Positions 55,141-63,014 of a DNA stretch of 64,000 nucleotides are shown here, in pieces. Source of the stretch: Epilithonimonas hispanica. GTDB taxonomy: Bacteria; Bacteroidota; Bacteroidia; Flavobacteriales; Weeksellaceae. Under the pieces are notes generated by a model that was not told where the DNA came from, made no database searches, and saw nothing but the letters and a program-made list of their open reading frames with translations. Each line of letters begins with the position of its first letter. Within the stretch, counting starts at the first letter, position 1. The translations under genes were made by a program, and so were the position numbers. The DNA is taken from the NCBI RefSeq assembly GCF_003385395.1, contig NZ_QNUG01000016.1, positions 1-64,000 on the forward strand, in the 5' to 3' direction.

Positions 55141-56187
55141 ATGAATAATTTGAGCAACGATATAATGTACCAAGCATCGTTTGAAAAGAATCCCGAATTC
55201 GAAGGGGTTTTTTGGATGGGTGTGAAAACGACAGGAATCTTTTGTCGTCCAACTTGTACAGCCAGAAAACCGAAACCTGAAAATGTAGAATTCTTTGATA
55301 ATACAAAAGACGCTATTCTAAAAGGTTACAGACCGTGTAAAGTTTGCAAACCATTGGAAAATCCAGATGAAACACCTGCCGAAATCCAAAAATTGATGGA
55401 TGAATTGTCAGTTAATCCTGAGACTAAATTCAAAGATATTGACTTAGTTGAAAGAGGATTGCAACCAATAACCGTAAAACGCTGGTTTCTTAAACATCAC
55501 GGAATGACTTTTCACGCGTTTCAGAGAACGTTCAAAATCAATTCGGCTTTTAAGAAACTTCAGCAAGGCGAGAATGTCTTGGATGTGGCTTTGGATAATG
55601 GTTATGAAAGTTTGAGTGGTTTCAATGACAGTTTCAAAAATGTATTTGGTGTGTCACCTAAAAACTCGAAAATGGAAAAGATTGTTGACCTCAAAAGAAT
55701 TGAAACTCCACTTGGAACTATGATTGCCTGCGCCAACGAAAACGGAATCTGTATGCTGGAATTCTCCGACAGAAAAGCACTTCCAACGGAATTTAAAGAT
55801 ATTCCAAAACATTTCGATGCCAATATTGTTCAGGGCGAGAATCCTCATTTCAAAACTTTAGAAAAGGAATTAGAAGAATACTTCGAAGGAAAACGAAAAG
55901 ATTTTACAGTTCCATTGGCTCCGGTTGGAACAGACTTTCAGAAGAATGTCTGGGAAATTCTAAGAACAATTCCTTATGGAACTACGAGAAGTTATCAACA
56001 ACAAGCCGATATTCTAGGAAATCCAAAAGCGGTGAGAGCAGTCGCAAACGCCAACGGACTTAATAAAATATCCATCATTATCCCGTGTCATAGAGTGATT
56101 GGAAGCAATGGAACTTTGACAGGCTATGGAGGCGGAATCTGGAGAAAACAAAAATTGCTTGAATTGGAGAAAGCGATACTTTTCTAG
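55141..56187 (+). CDS. ada: Ada: methylphosphotriester/O6-methylguanine-DNA methyltransferase and regulator
   Basis: 348 residues. The N-terminal Ada zinc domain has C35, C39, C66 and C69 (GIFCRPTCTARKP ... PCKVCKP), matching E. coli C38/C42/C69/C72. An AraC-type HTH covers about 85-180. The C-terminal methyltransferase has the acceptor cysteine C316 in IIPCHRVIG. It repairs alkylated DNA and activates its own gene when methylated at the first cysteine. No alkA or alkB is next to it. Confidence 0.96.
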   Translation: MNNLSNDIMYQASFEKNPEFEGVFWMGVKTTGIFCRPTCTARKPKPENVEFFDNTKDAILKGYRPCKVCKPLENPDETPAEIQKLMDELSVNPETKFKDIDLVERGLQPITVKRWFLKHHGMTFHAFQRTFKINSAFKKLQQGENVLDVALDNGYESLSGFNDSFKNVFGVSPKNSKMEKIVDLKRIETPLGTMIACANENGICMLEFSDRKALPTEFKDIPKHFDANIVQGENPHFKTLEKELEEYFEGKRKDFTVPLAPVGTDFQKNVWEILRTIPYGTTRSYQQQADILGNPKAVRAVANANGLNKISIIIPCHRVIGSNGTLTGYGGGIWRKQKLLELEKAILF

Positions 56188-56189
56188 AA

Positions 56190-56212
56190 GGCTTCGAGAG
56201 CCTCAGCCTGAC
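56190..56212. repeat. 23-bp dispersed repeat, copy 2
   Basis: Directly after the ada stop. Exact reverse complement of 20343-20365; its core is CTTCGAGAGCCTCAGCC. Confidence 0.7.
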
Positions 56213-56246
56213 AACCATCAACCAACAACCATCAACCATCAACAAA

Positions 56247-56759
56247 ATGAATATCCAACCCACTTTAGAAAACGAAAATGTCAAACTCGTTCCTTTGAAT
56301 CCAAATGATTTTGAGGAGCTATTTTCCGTTGCATCTGACCCAAAAATTTGGGAACAACACCCTAACAAAGACCGTTACCAAAGAGAAGTGTTTGAGAACT
56401 TCTTCCAAGGAGCGACTGAAAGTAAAGGCGCGTTTAAAATCATGGATAAAAGTTCTAATGAAGTTGCTGGAAGTACAAGATTCTATGATTATAATCCGGA
56501 TGAAAATTCTATTTTTATAGGATATACATTTTATGCTACGAAATTTTGGGGTTCAAAGCTAAATCCACAGGTCAAAAAGCTAATGTTAGATTACATCTTT
56601 CAATTCGTAGATAAGGTTAATTTTCACGTTGGGAAAGATAATATCCGTTCTCAGAAAGCGATGGAAAAATTGGGAGCCAATAGAATAGATGAGGTCAATG
56701 TTGCTTACTTCGGAGAACCAGAAAAATTAAATGTTGTTTTTGAAATCAATAAACCATAA
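56247..56759 (+). CDS. GNAT acetyltransferase, RimJ/RimL-like
   Basis: 170 residues of the Acetyltransf_3 type. LENENVKLVPLNPNDFEEL at the start, a strand-turn-strand with GSTRFYDYNPDENSIFIGYTF, and the late HVGKDNIRSQKAMEKLGA typical of ribosomal-protein or small-molecule N-acetyltransferases. The substrate is unknown. Only 2 nt separate it from the cupin gene, so the two form an operon. Confidence 0.88.
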   Translation: MNIQPTLENENVKLVPLNPNDFEELFSVASDPKIWEQHPNKDRYQREVFENFFQGATESKGAFKIMDKSSNEVAGSTRFYDYNPDENSIFIGYTFYATKFWGSKLNPQVKKLMLDYIFQFVDKVNFHVGKDNIRSQKAMEKLGANRIDEVNVAYFGEPEKLNVVFEINKP

Positions 56760-56761
56760 AA

Positions 56762-57121
56762 ATGAAAAAGTACAGAGTCCAAACTAGACCATTTGTAGTT
56801 CCAACCACCGATGGTAAATTAATCGAGGAACATTGGGGAAACTCCACCAGAACGCCTGATATTTCTATTGCTCATATGGTTGCGCCGCCAGATTGGAGCG
56901 AGCCACATCAGACTCCAGAATTTGATGAATTCACATTAATTATCTCTGGGAAGAAGCATTTTGAGATAGATGGCGACTCAATCATTCTTGAGAGAGGACA
57001 AAGTATCTTGATAGAAAAAGGAGCAAGAGTTCGCTATTCTAATCCTTTTTATGATCCCTGTGAATATATTGCGATTTGTTTACCTGCTTTTTCTATGGAT
57101 TTGGTTCATCGAGAGGAATAA
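56762..57121 (+). CDS. Cupin-domain protein
   Basis: 119 residues forming a single cupin barrel. The first metal motif region reads HQTPEFDEFTLIISGKKHFEIDG and the second is degenerate (GQSILIEKGARVRYSNP), so metal binding may be partial. No enzymatic call is possible. Probably co-translated with the acetyltransferase gene upstream. Confidence 0.8.
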   Translation: MKKYRVQTRPFVVPTTDGKLIEEHWGNSTRTPDISIAHMVAPPDWSEPHQTPEFDEFTLIISGKKHFEIDGDSIILERGQSILIEKGARVRYSNPFYDPCEYIAICLPAFSMDLVHREE

Positions 57122-57122
57122 T

Positions 57123-57506
57123 TTATAAAACTAACTCTTCAAATAATCTATCAAAAGTTTTTTCTAAATCCAAGCTAGAGCCAGGATGAGGCCTTGAAGT
57201 CTGAATAATAGAACTTTTCACGGCAGTTAACCAACGGAATCTTTCAGGGATTTCCATTTGTGCAATAGAGCCAGCAAATCTGTCGCCATTGGCAATCTTT
57301 TCAAAAGAGATCAAGTGATTTTTTACGTCTTCAAACTCTGTTTTGGAGTGCATTAGTTGAAATTTGTCTTTGCAAAGATGAATTTTAACTTTAATAAATT
57401 TTTCTCTCTTTGAAAACATAATTAATCCTACATTGAAAAATTCTTCACGTTCAGGTTTTGGGACCAGACGAATTACTGCATACTCATATAACTTTGGCTC
57501 TTGCAT
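57123..57506 (-). CDS. DUF3037 protein
   Basis: 127 residues, soluble. The N-terminus LYEYAVIRLVPKPEREEFFNVGLI is the DUF3037 signature. It follows a HipA-like kinase gene and overlaps its end by about 23 nt, so the two are translationally coupled. Families of this type are regularly found with HipA_2-like kinases. Function unknown; a partner or substrate-recognition role is inference. ATG at 57518 is the alternative start. Confidence 0.85.
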   Translation of the reverse strand: MQEPKLYEYAVIRLVPKPEREEFFNVGLIMFSKREKFIKVKIHLCKDKFQLMHSKTEFEDVKNHLISFEKIANGDRFAGSIAQMEIPERFRWLTAVKSSIIQTSRPHPGSSLDLEKTFDRLFEELVL

Positions 57507-58272
57507 TTTTGGCTTCATTTAAAAAGTTATCAGAATTAGCGAGTCTTCTTGTTAGAAATTGGAAATACACATCTTTGATTTCATTTGGGTTAAGGTCTGT
57601 GTCGTTCCATTGTAACCAGTCTTTTGGGATTAGTTCTACAATTTCTCTTAGAACCTCATCCGTTAATATCGCTTTGAATTTTTCATTAGCAGCATCCAAT
57701 TCAGAAGCTTGAGGCAATAAAACGTGATCTTTTATCATTACAAATGGACTTACTGCTGTTTTCTCCCAATTGTCCCAAGAATGATGGAAATATAAAGAAG
57801 CACCGTTGTCAATCAACCACAATTCCTGATGCCACATCAGCATATTGGTATTACGGAAAGTCCTGTCTATATTAGTCAAAAAAGCGTCTAACCAAACAAT
57901 CTCGGAAGAAAGTTTTGAATCAATTTTTACAGCTACCGGATCGTAAGTTATCGCTCCAGAAAGGTAATGTAGAGCGAGATTAAGCCCACAGCTATTTTTT
58001 AATAAATCCTGAATTTCTTCATCAGCTTCAGTACGACCAAAATCCTCCGAGAGATTTGCAAAAACAAGCTCTGGGATTCTGAAGCCTAAAACTTGCGATA
58101 TCTTTCCTCCAATTAACTCTGATATCAATGCTTTTACGCCATGACCAGCTCCTCGAAATTTGAGAACATATTTGAAGTCGTCATCCGCTTCCGCCAAAGC
58201 AGGCAAAGATCCGCCTTCTCTCAAAGGAAGAATGTAGCGCGTGACGGTAACTGTTCTTAATGATAAGTCCAA
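57484..58272 (-). CDS. HipA-like kinase (HipA_2 family)
   Basis: 262 residues, shorter than E. coli HipA (440). The lysine K38 (YVLKFRGAG) fits ATP anchoring. The catalytic loop is NIDRTFRNTN with D136 and N141/N143, and IDNG places the metal aspartate at D155. No HipB-type HTH antitoxin is adjacent; DUF3037 takes that place. HipA kinases phosphorylate tRNA synthetases, but the target here is unknown. No -7 box is seen upstream. Confidence 0.85.
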   Translation of the reverse strand: MDLSLRTVTVTRYILPLREGGSLPALAEADDDFKYVLKFRGAGHGVKALISELIGGKISQVLGFRIPELVFANLSEDFGRTEADEEIQDLLKNSCGLNLALHYLSGAITYDPVAVKIDSKLSSEIVWLDAFLTNIDRTFRNTNMLMWHQELWLIDNGASLYFHHSWDNWEKTAVSPFVMIKDHVLLPQASELDAANEKFKAILTDEVLREIVELIPKDWLQWNDTDLNPNEIKDVYFQFLTRRLANSDNFLNEAKNARAKVI

Positions 58273-58311
58273 CTTGTAATTTTTTGTAAAAATAAGTTTT
58301 TAAATCCATTT

Positions 58312-58437
58312 GGGCGCCTATATCCGCACTCCGTTCCCGCTTTTTTCTATCATTGCGAAGGAAGAGAAACAATCTGTTGAACTTTTAAGCATTCGCAATG
58401 TCAGAAAAAGAGCTCCACTCAGTTCGGGGCGCGCTGC
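58312..58437. repeat. Modular intergenic repeat E3
   Basis: Begins GGGCGCCTATATCCGC and ends CGGGGCGCGCTGC. The interior has TCATTGCGAAGG and AACAATCTGTTGAA like E4, but differs from the interior of E1 and E2. It fills the spacer between the HipA-like gene and the next gene. Confidence 0.7.
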
Positions 58438-58494
58438 GCAAAACAGAAACATTTGTCATCATATAAAAACTTTCCACATCATATTAGTTTTCCT

Positions 58495-58502
58495 ATTTTT
58501 GA
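58495..58502 (+). promoter_or_regulatory. -7 promoter box of the nitronate monooxygenase gene
   Basis: TATTTTTG matches TAnnTTTG. It lies 60 nt before the ATG at 58563. Confidence 0.4.
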
Positions 58503-58562
58503 AAAAAATAAAAAATGTCTAGTTTCATAGATTTTGGAATTGCCCAAAAACAATATAACAGA

Positions 58563-59498
58563 ATGAATAAAATCACACAACTTTTCGGAACCAAATATCC
58601 AATTGTTCAAGGTGGGATGATTTGGCATTCTGGGTGGCGATTGGCTTCGGCAGTTTCTAATAACGGTGGACTAGGTTTGATTGGTTCAGCAAGTATGTAT
58701 CCTGATATCTTGAGAGAGAATATCAGAAAATGCAAAGAAGCTACGGATAAACCTTTCGGTGTTAATATCGCTTTGCTTTATCCAAATATCGAAGAAATCA
58801 TTAATATCATTCTTGAGGAAGGTGTGAAAATCGTTTTTACATCGGCGGGAAATCCTAAGACTTATACCGAAACTTTCAAAAAAGAAGGTGTAAAAGTCGC
58901 TCACGTTGTATCAAGTGTTAAGTTTGCTGTTAAATGTCAGGAAGCTGGGGTAGATGCAGTTGTAGCAGAAGGTTTTGAAGCTGGTGGACATAACGGACGA
59001 GATGAAACTACAACACTTTGCTTAATCCCGAATGTCAGAAAACATATTGATATTCCTTTGATTGCAGCCGGTGGAATTGGATTGGGAAGTCAGATGAGAG
59101 CTGCAATGACTTTAGGTGCAGATGGCGTTCAAATTGGTTCTCGTTTTGCAGCGACAATGGAAGCAAGTTCGCATGAGAATTTTAAAAATAAAATTGTTGA
59201 ACTGAAAGAAGGTGATACACAATTGACTTTAAAGGAACTGGCGCCAGTTCGTTTGGTTAAGAATAAATTCTATCAAGATTTAGAAACTTTATATGAATCT
59301 GGAAGAAACGTTGAAGCTTTGAAGGAAACACTTGGAAGAGCTAGAGCAAAACGCGGAATGTTCGAGGGAGATTTGATTGAAGGTGAATTGGAAATCGGAC
59401 AAGTTTCTGCTTTGATTGATGAAATTCTTCCAGTAGAAAAAGTCTTCGAAAACTTAATTAAGGAATTCAATGATTCAAAAGTGGAGCTTACATTGTGA
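58563..59498 (+). CDS. Nitronate monooxygenase-family FMN enzyme
   Basis: 311-residue TIM-barrel flavoprotein of the NMO/2-nitropropane dioxygenase/FabK group. The N-terminal YPIVQGGMIW, AEGFEAGGHNGR and PLIAAGGIGLGSQM ... GADGVQIGSRF (FMN phosphate site) are present. It detoxifies nitronates, or possibly acts as an enoyl-ACP reductase; the histidine in GGHNG supports NMO-type chemistry. The frame is open from 58515, but 58563 gives the usual N-terminus. Confidence 0.9.
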   Translation: MNKITQLFGTKYPIVQGGMIWHSGWRLASAVSNNGGLGLIGSASMYPDILRENIRKCKEATDKPFGVNIALLYPNIEEIINIILEEGVKIVFTSAGNPKTYTETFKKEGVKVAHVVSSVKFAVKCQEAGVDAVVAEGFEAGGHNGRDETTTLCLIPNVRKHIDIPLIAAGGIGLGSQMRAAMTLGADGVQIGSRFAATMEASSHENFKNKIVELKEGDTQLTLKELAPVRLVKNKFYQDLETLYESGRNVEALKETLGRARAKRGMFEGDLIEGELEIGQVSALIDEILPVEKVFENLIKEFNDSKVELTL

Positions 59499-59537
59499 GA
59501 AGAAACAAAATAAAAATAAAAAGAGTCAATTTTGAAA

Positions 59538-59560
59538 GGCTTCGAGCGCCTCAGCTTGAC
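59538..59560. repeat. 23-bp dispersed repeat, copy 3 (two differences)
   Basis: Same orientation as 56190-56212; core CTTCGAGCGCCTCAGC. Confidence 0.6.
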
Positions 59561-59643
59561 AAGCTTTAACATTCGATCAAGAAAGAAATGCAGCAAATTG
59601 CTCATCATTTATAATTCATCATTAATCATTTATAATTAACAAC

Positions 59644-60072
59644 GTGTTTTCTAAACAAGAAGCTCAACTTTTAAAAACAGAATTTTGGACCGCTTTTGGA
59701 AAGGCTTTTCCAAGAAAATGGCTGTTGTATGATACCAAAATCAAGGATTTCTCATTCAAGTTCTATGCAGATAATAAAAAAGCTGAGGTTTCGCTTGATA
59801 TAGAAATGAAAGATGAATTATTCAGAAATGCTTATTACGAGAAAATTTGGTCTTTGGAATCGATATTAGAAGATGAGATTGGTGAGTTTACCAAAGATGA
59901 ATTCTATACTTTGAAGAATGGAAAAGTCATCAGTAGAATTTGGGTTGAGAAATCCGGCGTTAGTATTTTCAACAAGCAGACTTGGCCAGATATTTTCGAA
60001 TTCTTTGTTGAGAAAATGGATGGTTTTGAAAGGCTCTTTTATGAGTATGAGGATTTTATCAAAGATGTTTAG
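59644..60072 (+). CDS. DUF4268 protein
   Basis: 142 residues starting with GTG. The sequence FWTAFGKAFPRKWLLYDTKIKDFSFKF and the later DIFEFFVEKMDGFERLF match DUF4268, a domain found alone or at the C-terminus of restriction-endonuclease-like proteins. It is alone here, without a nuclease domain. Function unknown. No promoter consensus is evident. Confidence 0.8.
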   Translation: MFSKQEAQLLKTEFWTAFGKAFPRKWLLYDTKIKDFSFKFYADNKKAEVSLDIEMKDELFRNAYYEKIWSLESILEDEIGEFTKDEFYTLKNGKVISRIWVEKSGVSIFNKQTWPDIFEFFVEKMDGFERLFYEYEDFIKDV

Positions 60073-60129
60073 AAATGGGTAAAAGAGAAATACTTTTTAC
60101 TTAATACAATTATACTTATTACAATAGCA

Positions 60130-60366
60130 ATGAAAAACATTACAATAAAAGCCAACGACTTCTTCGAATTACTGAAGCTAAAAGATCAATCGATGTGGGA
60201 TATTTTCGCGCAAATGATTGACGACGAAGAAAAAGAAATCGTCTTCCTAAATGATGATAAAGAGTATATCTTTCATTACGTTTTGCCAACAACTCTAGAG
60301 AAATTGCAGCACGATAAAGAGCTTTTTGCTAAAGAATATACTGAGAAATTATCAGGACTTAATTAA
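60130..60366 (+). CDS. Small acidic protein, unknown
   Basis: 78 residues, acidic, soluble, with helical pattern (MWDIFAQMIDDEEKEIVFLNDD). No family recognised. Its 3' end overlaps the convergent pnuC gene by 15 nt. Coding character is good, with no competing frame. Confidence 0.6.
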   Translation: MKNITIKANDFFELLKLKDQSMWDIFAQMIDDEEKEIVFLNDDKEYIFHYVLPTTLEKLQHDKELFAKEYTEKLSGLN

Positions 60367-61014
60367 GTTTTTCTTCCACTCTATATAACCAATGATTGCC
60401 ATGATAGTGAAAATAATATATTGCAATGTGGTGAATCCAAGTCCTTTATAAAGCATCATAGGTATACAGATAAAATCCGCAACAATCCAGAAAATCCAGT
60501 TTTCCAAAAGTCGTTTTGCCATAAAATACATCCCGACAAGGAATAATGAAGTCGTGATGATGTCGGTATAATTTGCCCAATCAAGATGATATAGTCCTAA
60601 TTGGATATCCTTCATAGAAAACTGATTATCAATAAAAGGTTTGTAATAATATACTGTTCCCACAAAGAGCAAACTTCCCACAAATAAAATACTTCCAATT
60701 TGCCAATCTTTCAGGTTGGCTTTTTTGACTTCTACGTGGATGTGATCATCAGAATGTTTGTTCCAGAGAATCCATCCATATATGCTCATTACAGAATAAT
60801 AAACATTGATTAACATATCTCCCATCAATCCAAAAACATACATGATATAGATGAAAAGTATGGTAGAGATAATTCCTGTAGGATAAACCCAGATATTTTT
60901 TTTAATAGAAAAGTAAACACTTAAAGTTCCAAAAATAACGGCAATAATTTCTAGAATAATAAGATAAGTGTCGTAAGAACTATACTGCGCAGTAAGATTT
61001 TGCCAAAGATTCAT
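60352..61014 (-). CDS. pnuC: Nicotinamide riboside (PnuC-type) transporter
   Basis: 220 residues with seven hydrophobic segments of the PnuC/SWEET-like facilitators. The conserved tryptophan/asparagine motif of the family is seen in INVYYSVMSIYGWILWNK. PnuC imports nicotinamide riboside for NAD synthesis; PnuT (thiamine) is the alternative and no TPP riboswitch is seen upstream. The -7 box ends 5 nt before the ATG, predicting leaderless mRNA. Confidence 0.9.
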   Translation of the reverse strand: MNLWQNLTAQYSSYDTYLIILEIIAVIFGTLSVYFSIKKNIWVYPTGIISTILFIYIMYVFGLMGDMLINVYYSVMSIYGWILWNKHSDDHIHVEVKKANLKDWQIGSILFVGSLLFVGTVYYYKPFIDNQFSMKDIQLGLYHLDWANYTDIITTSLFLVGMYFMAKRLLENWIFWIVADFICIPMMLYKGLGFTTLQYIIFTIMAIIGYIEWKKNLIKS

Positions 61015-61019
61015 GGTTT

Positions 61020-61027
61020 CAAAGATA
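61020..61027 (-). promoter_or_regulatory. -7 promoter box of pnuC
   Basis: The minus strand reads TATCTTTG, ending 5 nt before the ATG at 61014. Confidence 0.6.
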
Positions 61028-61140
61028 ATTATTAATAGTCTAAAAAATCAAGCTACTATTAATAATTAATATAGATAAGTGAAATTAATTACTTAAAAAA
61101 AGTTAATGAAAGCAATTTTTTAATACTTTCGTAATTCAAA

Positions 61141-61160
61141 ATAAATAAATAAATAAATAA
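61141..61160. repeat. ATAA tetranucleotide repeat
   Basis: Five perfect ATAA units lie about 50 nt upstream of the permease start at 61210, probably in its leader or promoter. Confidence 0.85.
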
Positions 61161-61209
61161 GAAGAAAACCACCTCGTTTTATACGGGGTAATTAAAAAAA
61201 ATTAAAATT

Positions 61210-62742
61210 ATGTCGAAAATTTGGACAAAAAAACCAATGAGCGCCTTCGAGGCAGATGTAAAAAGCAGTGAGCTGAAACGTGTTCTTGGAAAATGGAGTC
61301 TTACCGCAATTGGAATTGGAGCTATTATTGGAGGAGGTATTTTTGTGTTAACGGGCACCGGAGCTTACTACCACGCAGGACCAGCATTGGCTCTTTCTTT
61401 TGTAATAGCGGGGATTGCTTGTGTTTTTGCAGCACTTTGTTATTCAGAATTTGCATCTATATTACCTGTTGAAGGTTCAGCTTATGCTTATGCATATGGG
61501 ACAGTAGGAGAGATATTCGCTTGGATTATTGGATGGGGGCTTATTCTCGAATATGCAATGGGTTCTATGACAGTAGCTGTCTCATGGTCAGGATATTTTA
61601 ATAAGTTGCTAAAAATGTTCGGTTTACACTTGCCAGATTATTTGACATCAGACCCTGCAAGTTATACAGGAGAAGGATTTTCTATGAATCTTCCAGCTTT
61701 TCTCATCGTATTATTTGTTATTTCTATCCTTATCAAAGGAACAAAAGAAGCCGCAAAAGCCAACAATCTTATAGTGATTATGAAGGTTTCTGCGGTTCTT
61801 TTTGTTATTATAGCAGGTGTATTTTTCATCAATGCAGAAAATTGGAATCCTTTTATTCCAGAAGTTGCAAAAGTAATGGAAGGTGATAAAGCAAAGGAAG
61901 CTTACGGTATCCAAGGGATAGTTTCTGGAGCAGCTGCTATTTTCTTTGCTTATGTAGGTTTCGATGCTGTTTCTACACAAGCTGGTGAAGCTATCAATCC
62001 TAAGAAAGATGTTCCGTTCGCCATCATTACATCACTTTTGGTTTGTACTGTTTTGTATATTTTGGTATCATTGGTTTTAACAGGAATGATGCATTACACG
62101 GACTTCAATCCACAAGGTAAATTCCCTGATGCTATCAAAGCGCCTGTAGCTTATGCATTCGAGATTGCAGGCCAAGGTTGGGCAGGTTATATCATTACAA
62201 TTGCAGCTACAGTAGGTTTGGTTTCTGTATTGATGGTGATGATTATGGGACAATCCAGAATCTTCCTAGGAATGTCAAAAGACGGATTGATTCCAAAGAT
62301 GTTCAGTGATGTTCATCCAGTGAGAAAAACACCAGCTAAGAGTTTGATGCTTTTAGGAATTGTGATTGCAACTATTGCTGCATTTACTCCTATTAGTAAA
62401 CTGGCGGATATGACAAGTTTTGGGACGTTGTTCGCTTTTACAATGGTTTGCGTAGCGGTTTGGATTCTTAGAAAAAAAGAACCAAACTTACCTAGAAACT
62501 TCAAAGTTCCTGCATTGCCGATTATTGCAACTTTAGGTATTGTTATCAATGTTTATTTGATTTGGAACCTTAGCCACGAAGCAAAGGCTCTATCAACAGG
62601 CTGGTTGTTATTAGGAGTTATCATTTATTTCCTTTACAGTATCAGAAACAGTAAGCTTCATAAAGAAGGTTACGGAGAAACTTTAAAAGCAGAACAGCAA
62701 CCTTTACAAGATATTGACATCGATATCGACAACAAAGACTAA
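61210..62742 (+). CDS. APC-family amino-acid permease
   Basis: 510-residue inner-membrane transporter of the cationic-amino-acid/YfnA-like APC group with about 12 helices. The GIGAIIGGGIFVLTG motif near residue 36 forms part of the substrate site, and FAYVGFDAVSTQAGEAINPKKD is the family's central motif. The acidic C-terminal tail (DIDIDIDNKD) is unusual. The substrate is unknown; arginine or lysine would fit relatives. A terminator follows. Confidence 0.93.
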   Translation: MSKIWTKKPMSAFEADVKSSELKRVLGKWSLTAIGIGAIIGGGIFVLTGTGAYYHAGPALALSFVIAGIACVFAALCYSEFASILPVEGSAYAYAYGTVGEIFAWIIGWGLILEYAMGSMTVAVSWSGYFNKLLKMFGLHLPDYLTSDPASYTGEGFSMNLPAFLIVLFVISILIKGTKEAAKANNLIVIMKVSAVLFVIIAGVFFINAENWNPFIPEVAKVMEGDKAKEAYGIQGIVSGAAAIFFAYVGFDAVSTQAGEAINPKKDVPFAIITSLLVCTVLYILVSLVLTGMMHYTDFNPQGKFPDAIKAPVAYAFEIAGQGWAGYIITIAATVGLVSVLMVMIMGQSRIFLGMSKDGLIPKMFSDVHPVRKTPAKSLMLLGIVIATIAAFTPISKLADMTSFGTLFAFTMVCVAVWILRKKEPNLPRNFKVPALPIIATLGIVINVYLIWNLSHEAKALSTGWLLLGVIIYFLYSIRNSKLHKEGYGETLKAEQQPLQDIDIDIDNKD

Positions 62743-62748
62743 CAATAC

Positions 62749-62780
62749 AAATTCCGCTATCATTTAGCGGAATTTTTTTT
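62749..62780 (+). terminator. Rho-independent terminator after the permease gene
   Basis: AAATTCCGCTA pairs with TAGCGGAATTT around five bases, followed by T. Confidence 0.88.
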
Positions 62781-62781
62781 G

Positions 62782-62900
62782 GAGCTTGATCCCGCTATCC
62801 GCTATATCTTTTTCGTCATTGCGAACGAGGTGAAGCAATCTGTTGAATTTTTTGGCAATCGCAATAACAAAAAAGGATGCCGCTACTATCGGGGCTAGGG
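62782..62900. repeat. Modular intergenic repeat E4
   Basis: Left part ATCCGCTATATCTTTTTCGT, interior TCATTGCGAACG ... GAAGCAATCTGTTGAATT ... GGCAATCGCAATAA, right part AAAAAAGGATGCCGCT and TCGGGGCT. The interior matches E5 (about 249-300) best. Confidence 0.75.
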
Positions 62901-63014
62901 ATTTTGTTTGTTAATCTAGCTTTTGCAAAATTTTTATTTTAAACATTTAGTGCGATGTCATGCTGAGGTTCCCGAAGCATCTGATAATTTCAAAACTTTC
63001 ATTATTTTTATAAA

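Noticed and set aside
61015-61060. TPP or NAD riboswitch upstream of pnuC
   Set aside because: The -7 box is 5 nt from the ATG, leaving no room for a 5' leader.
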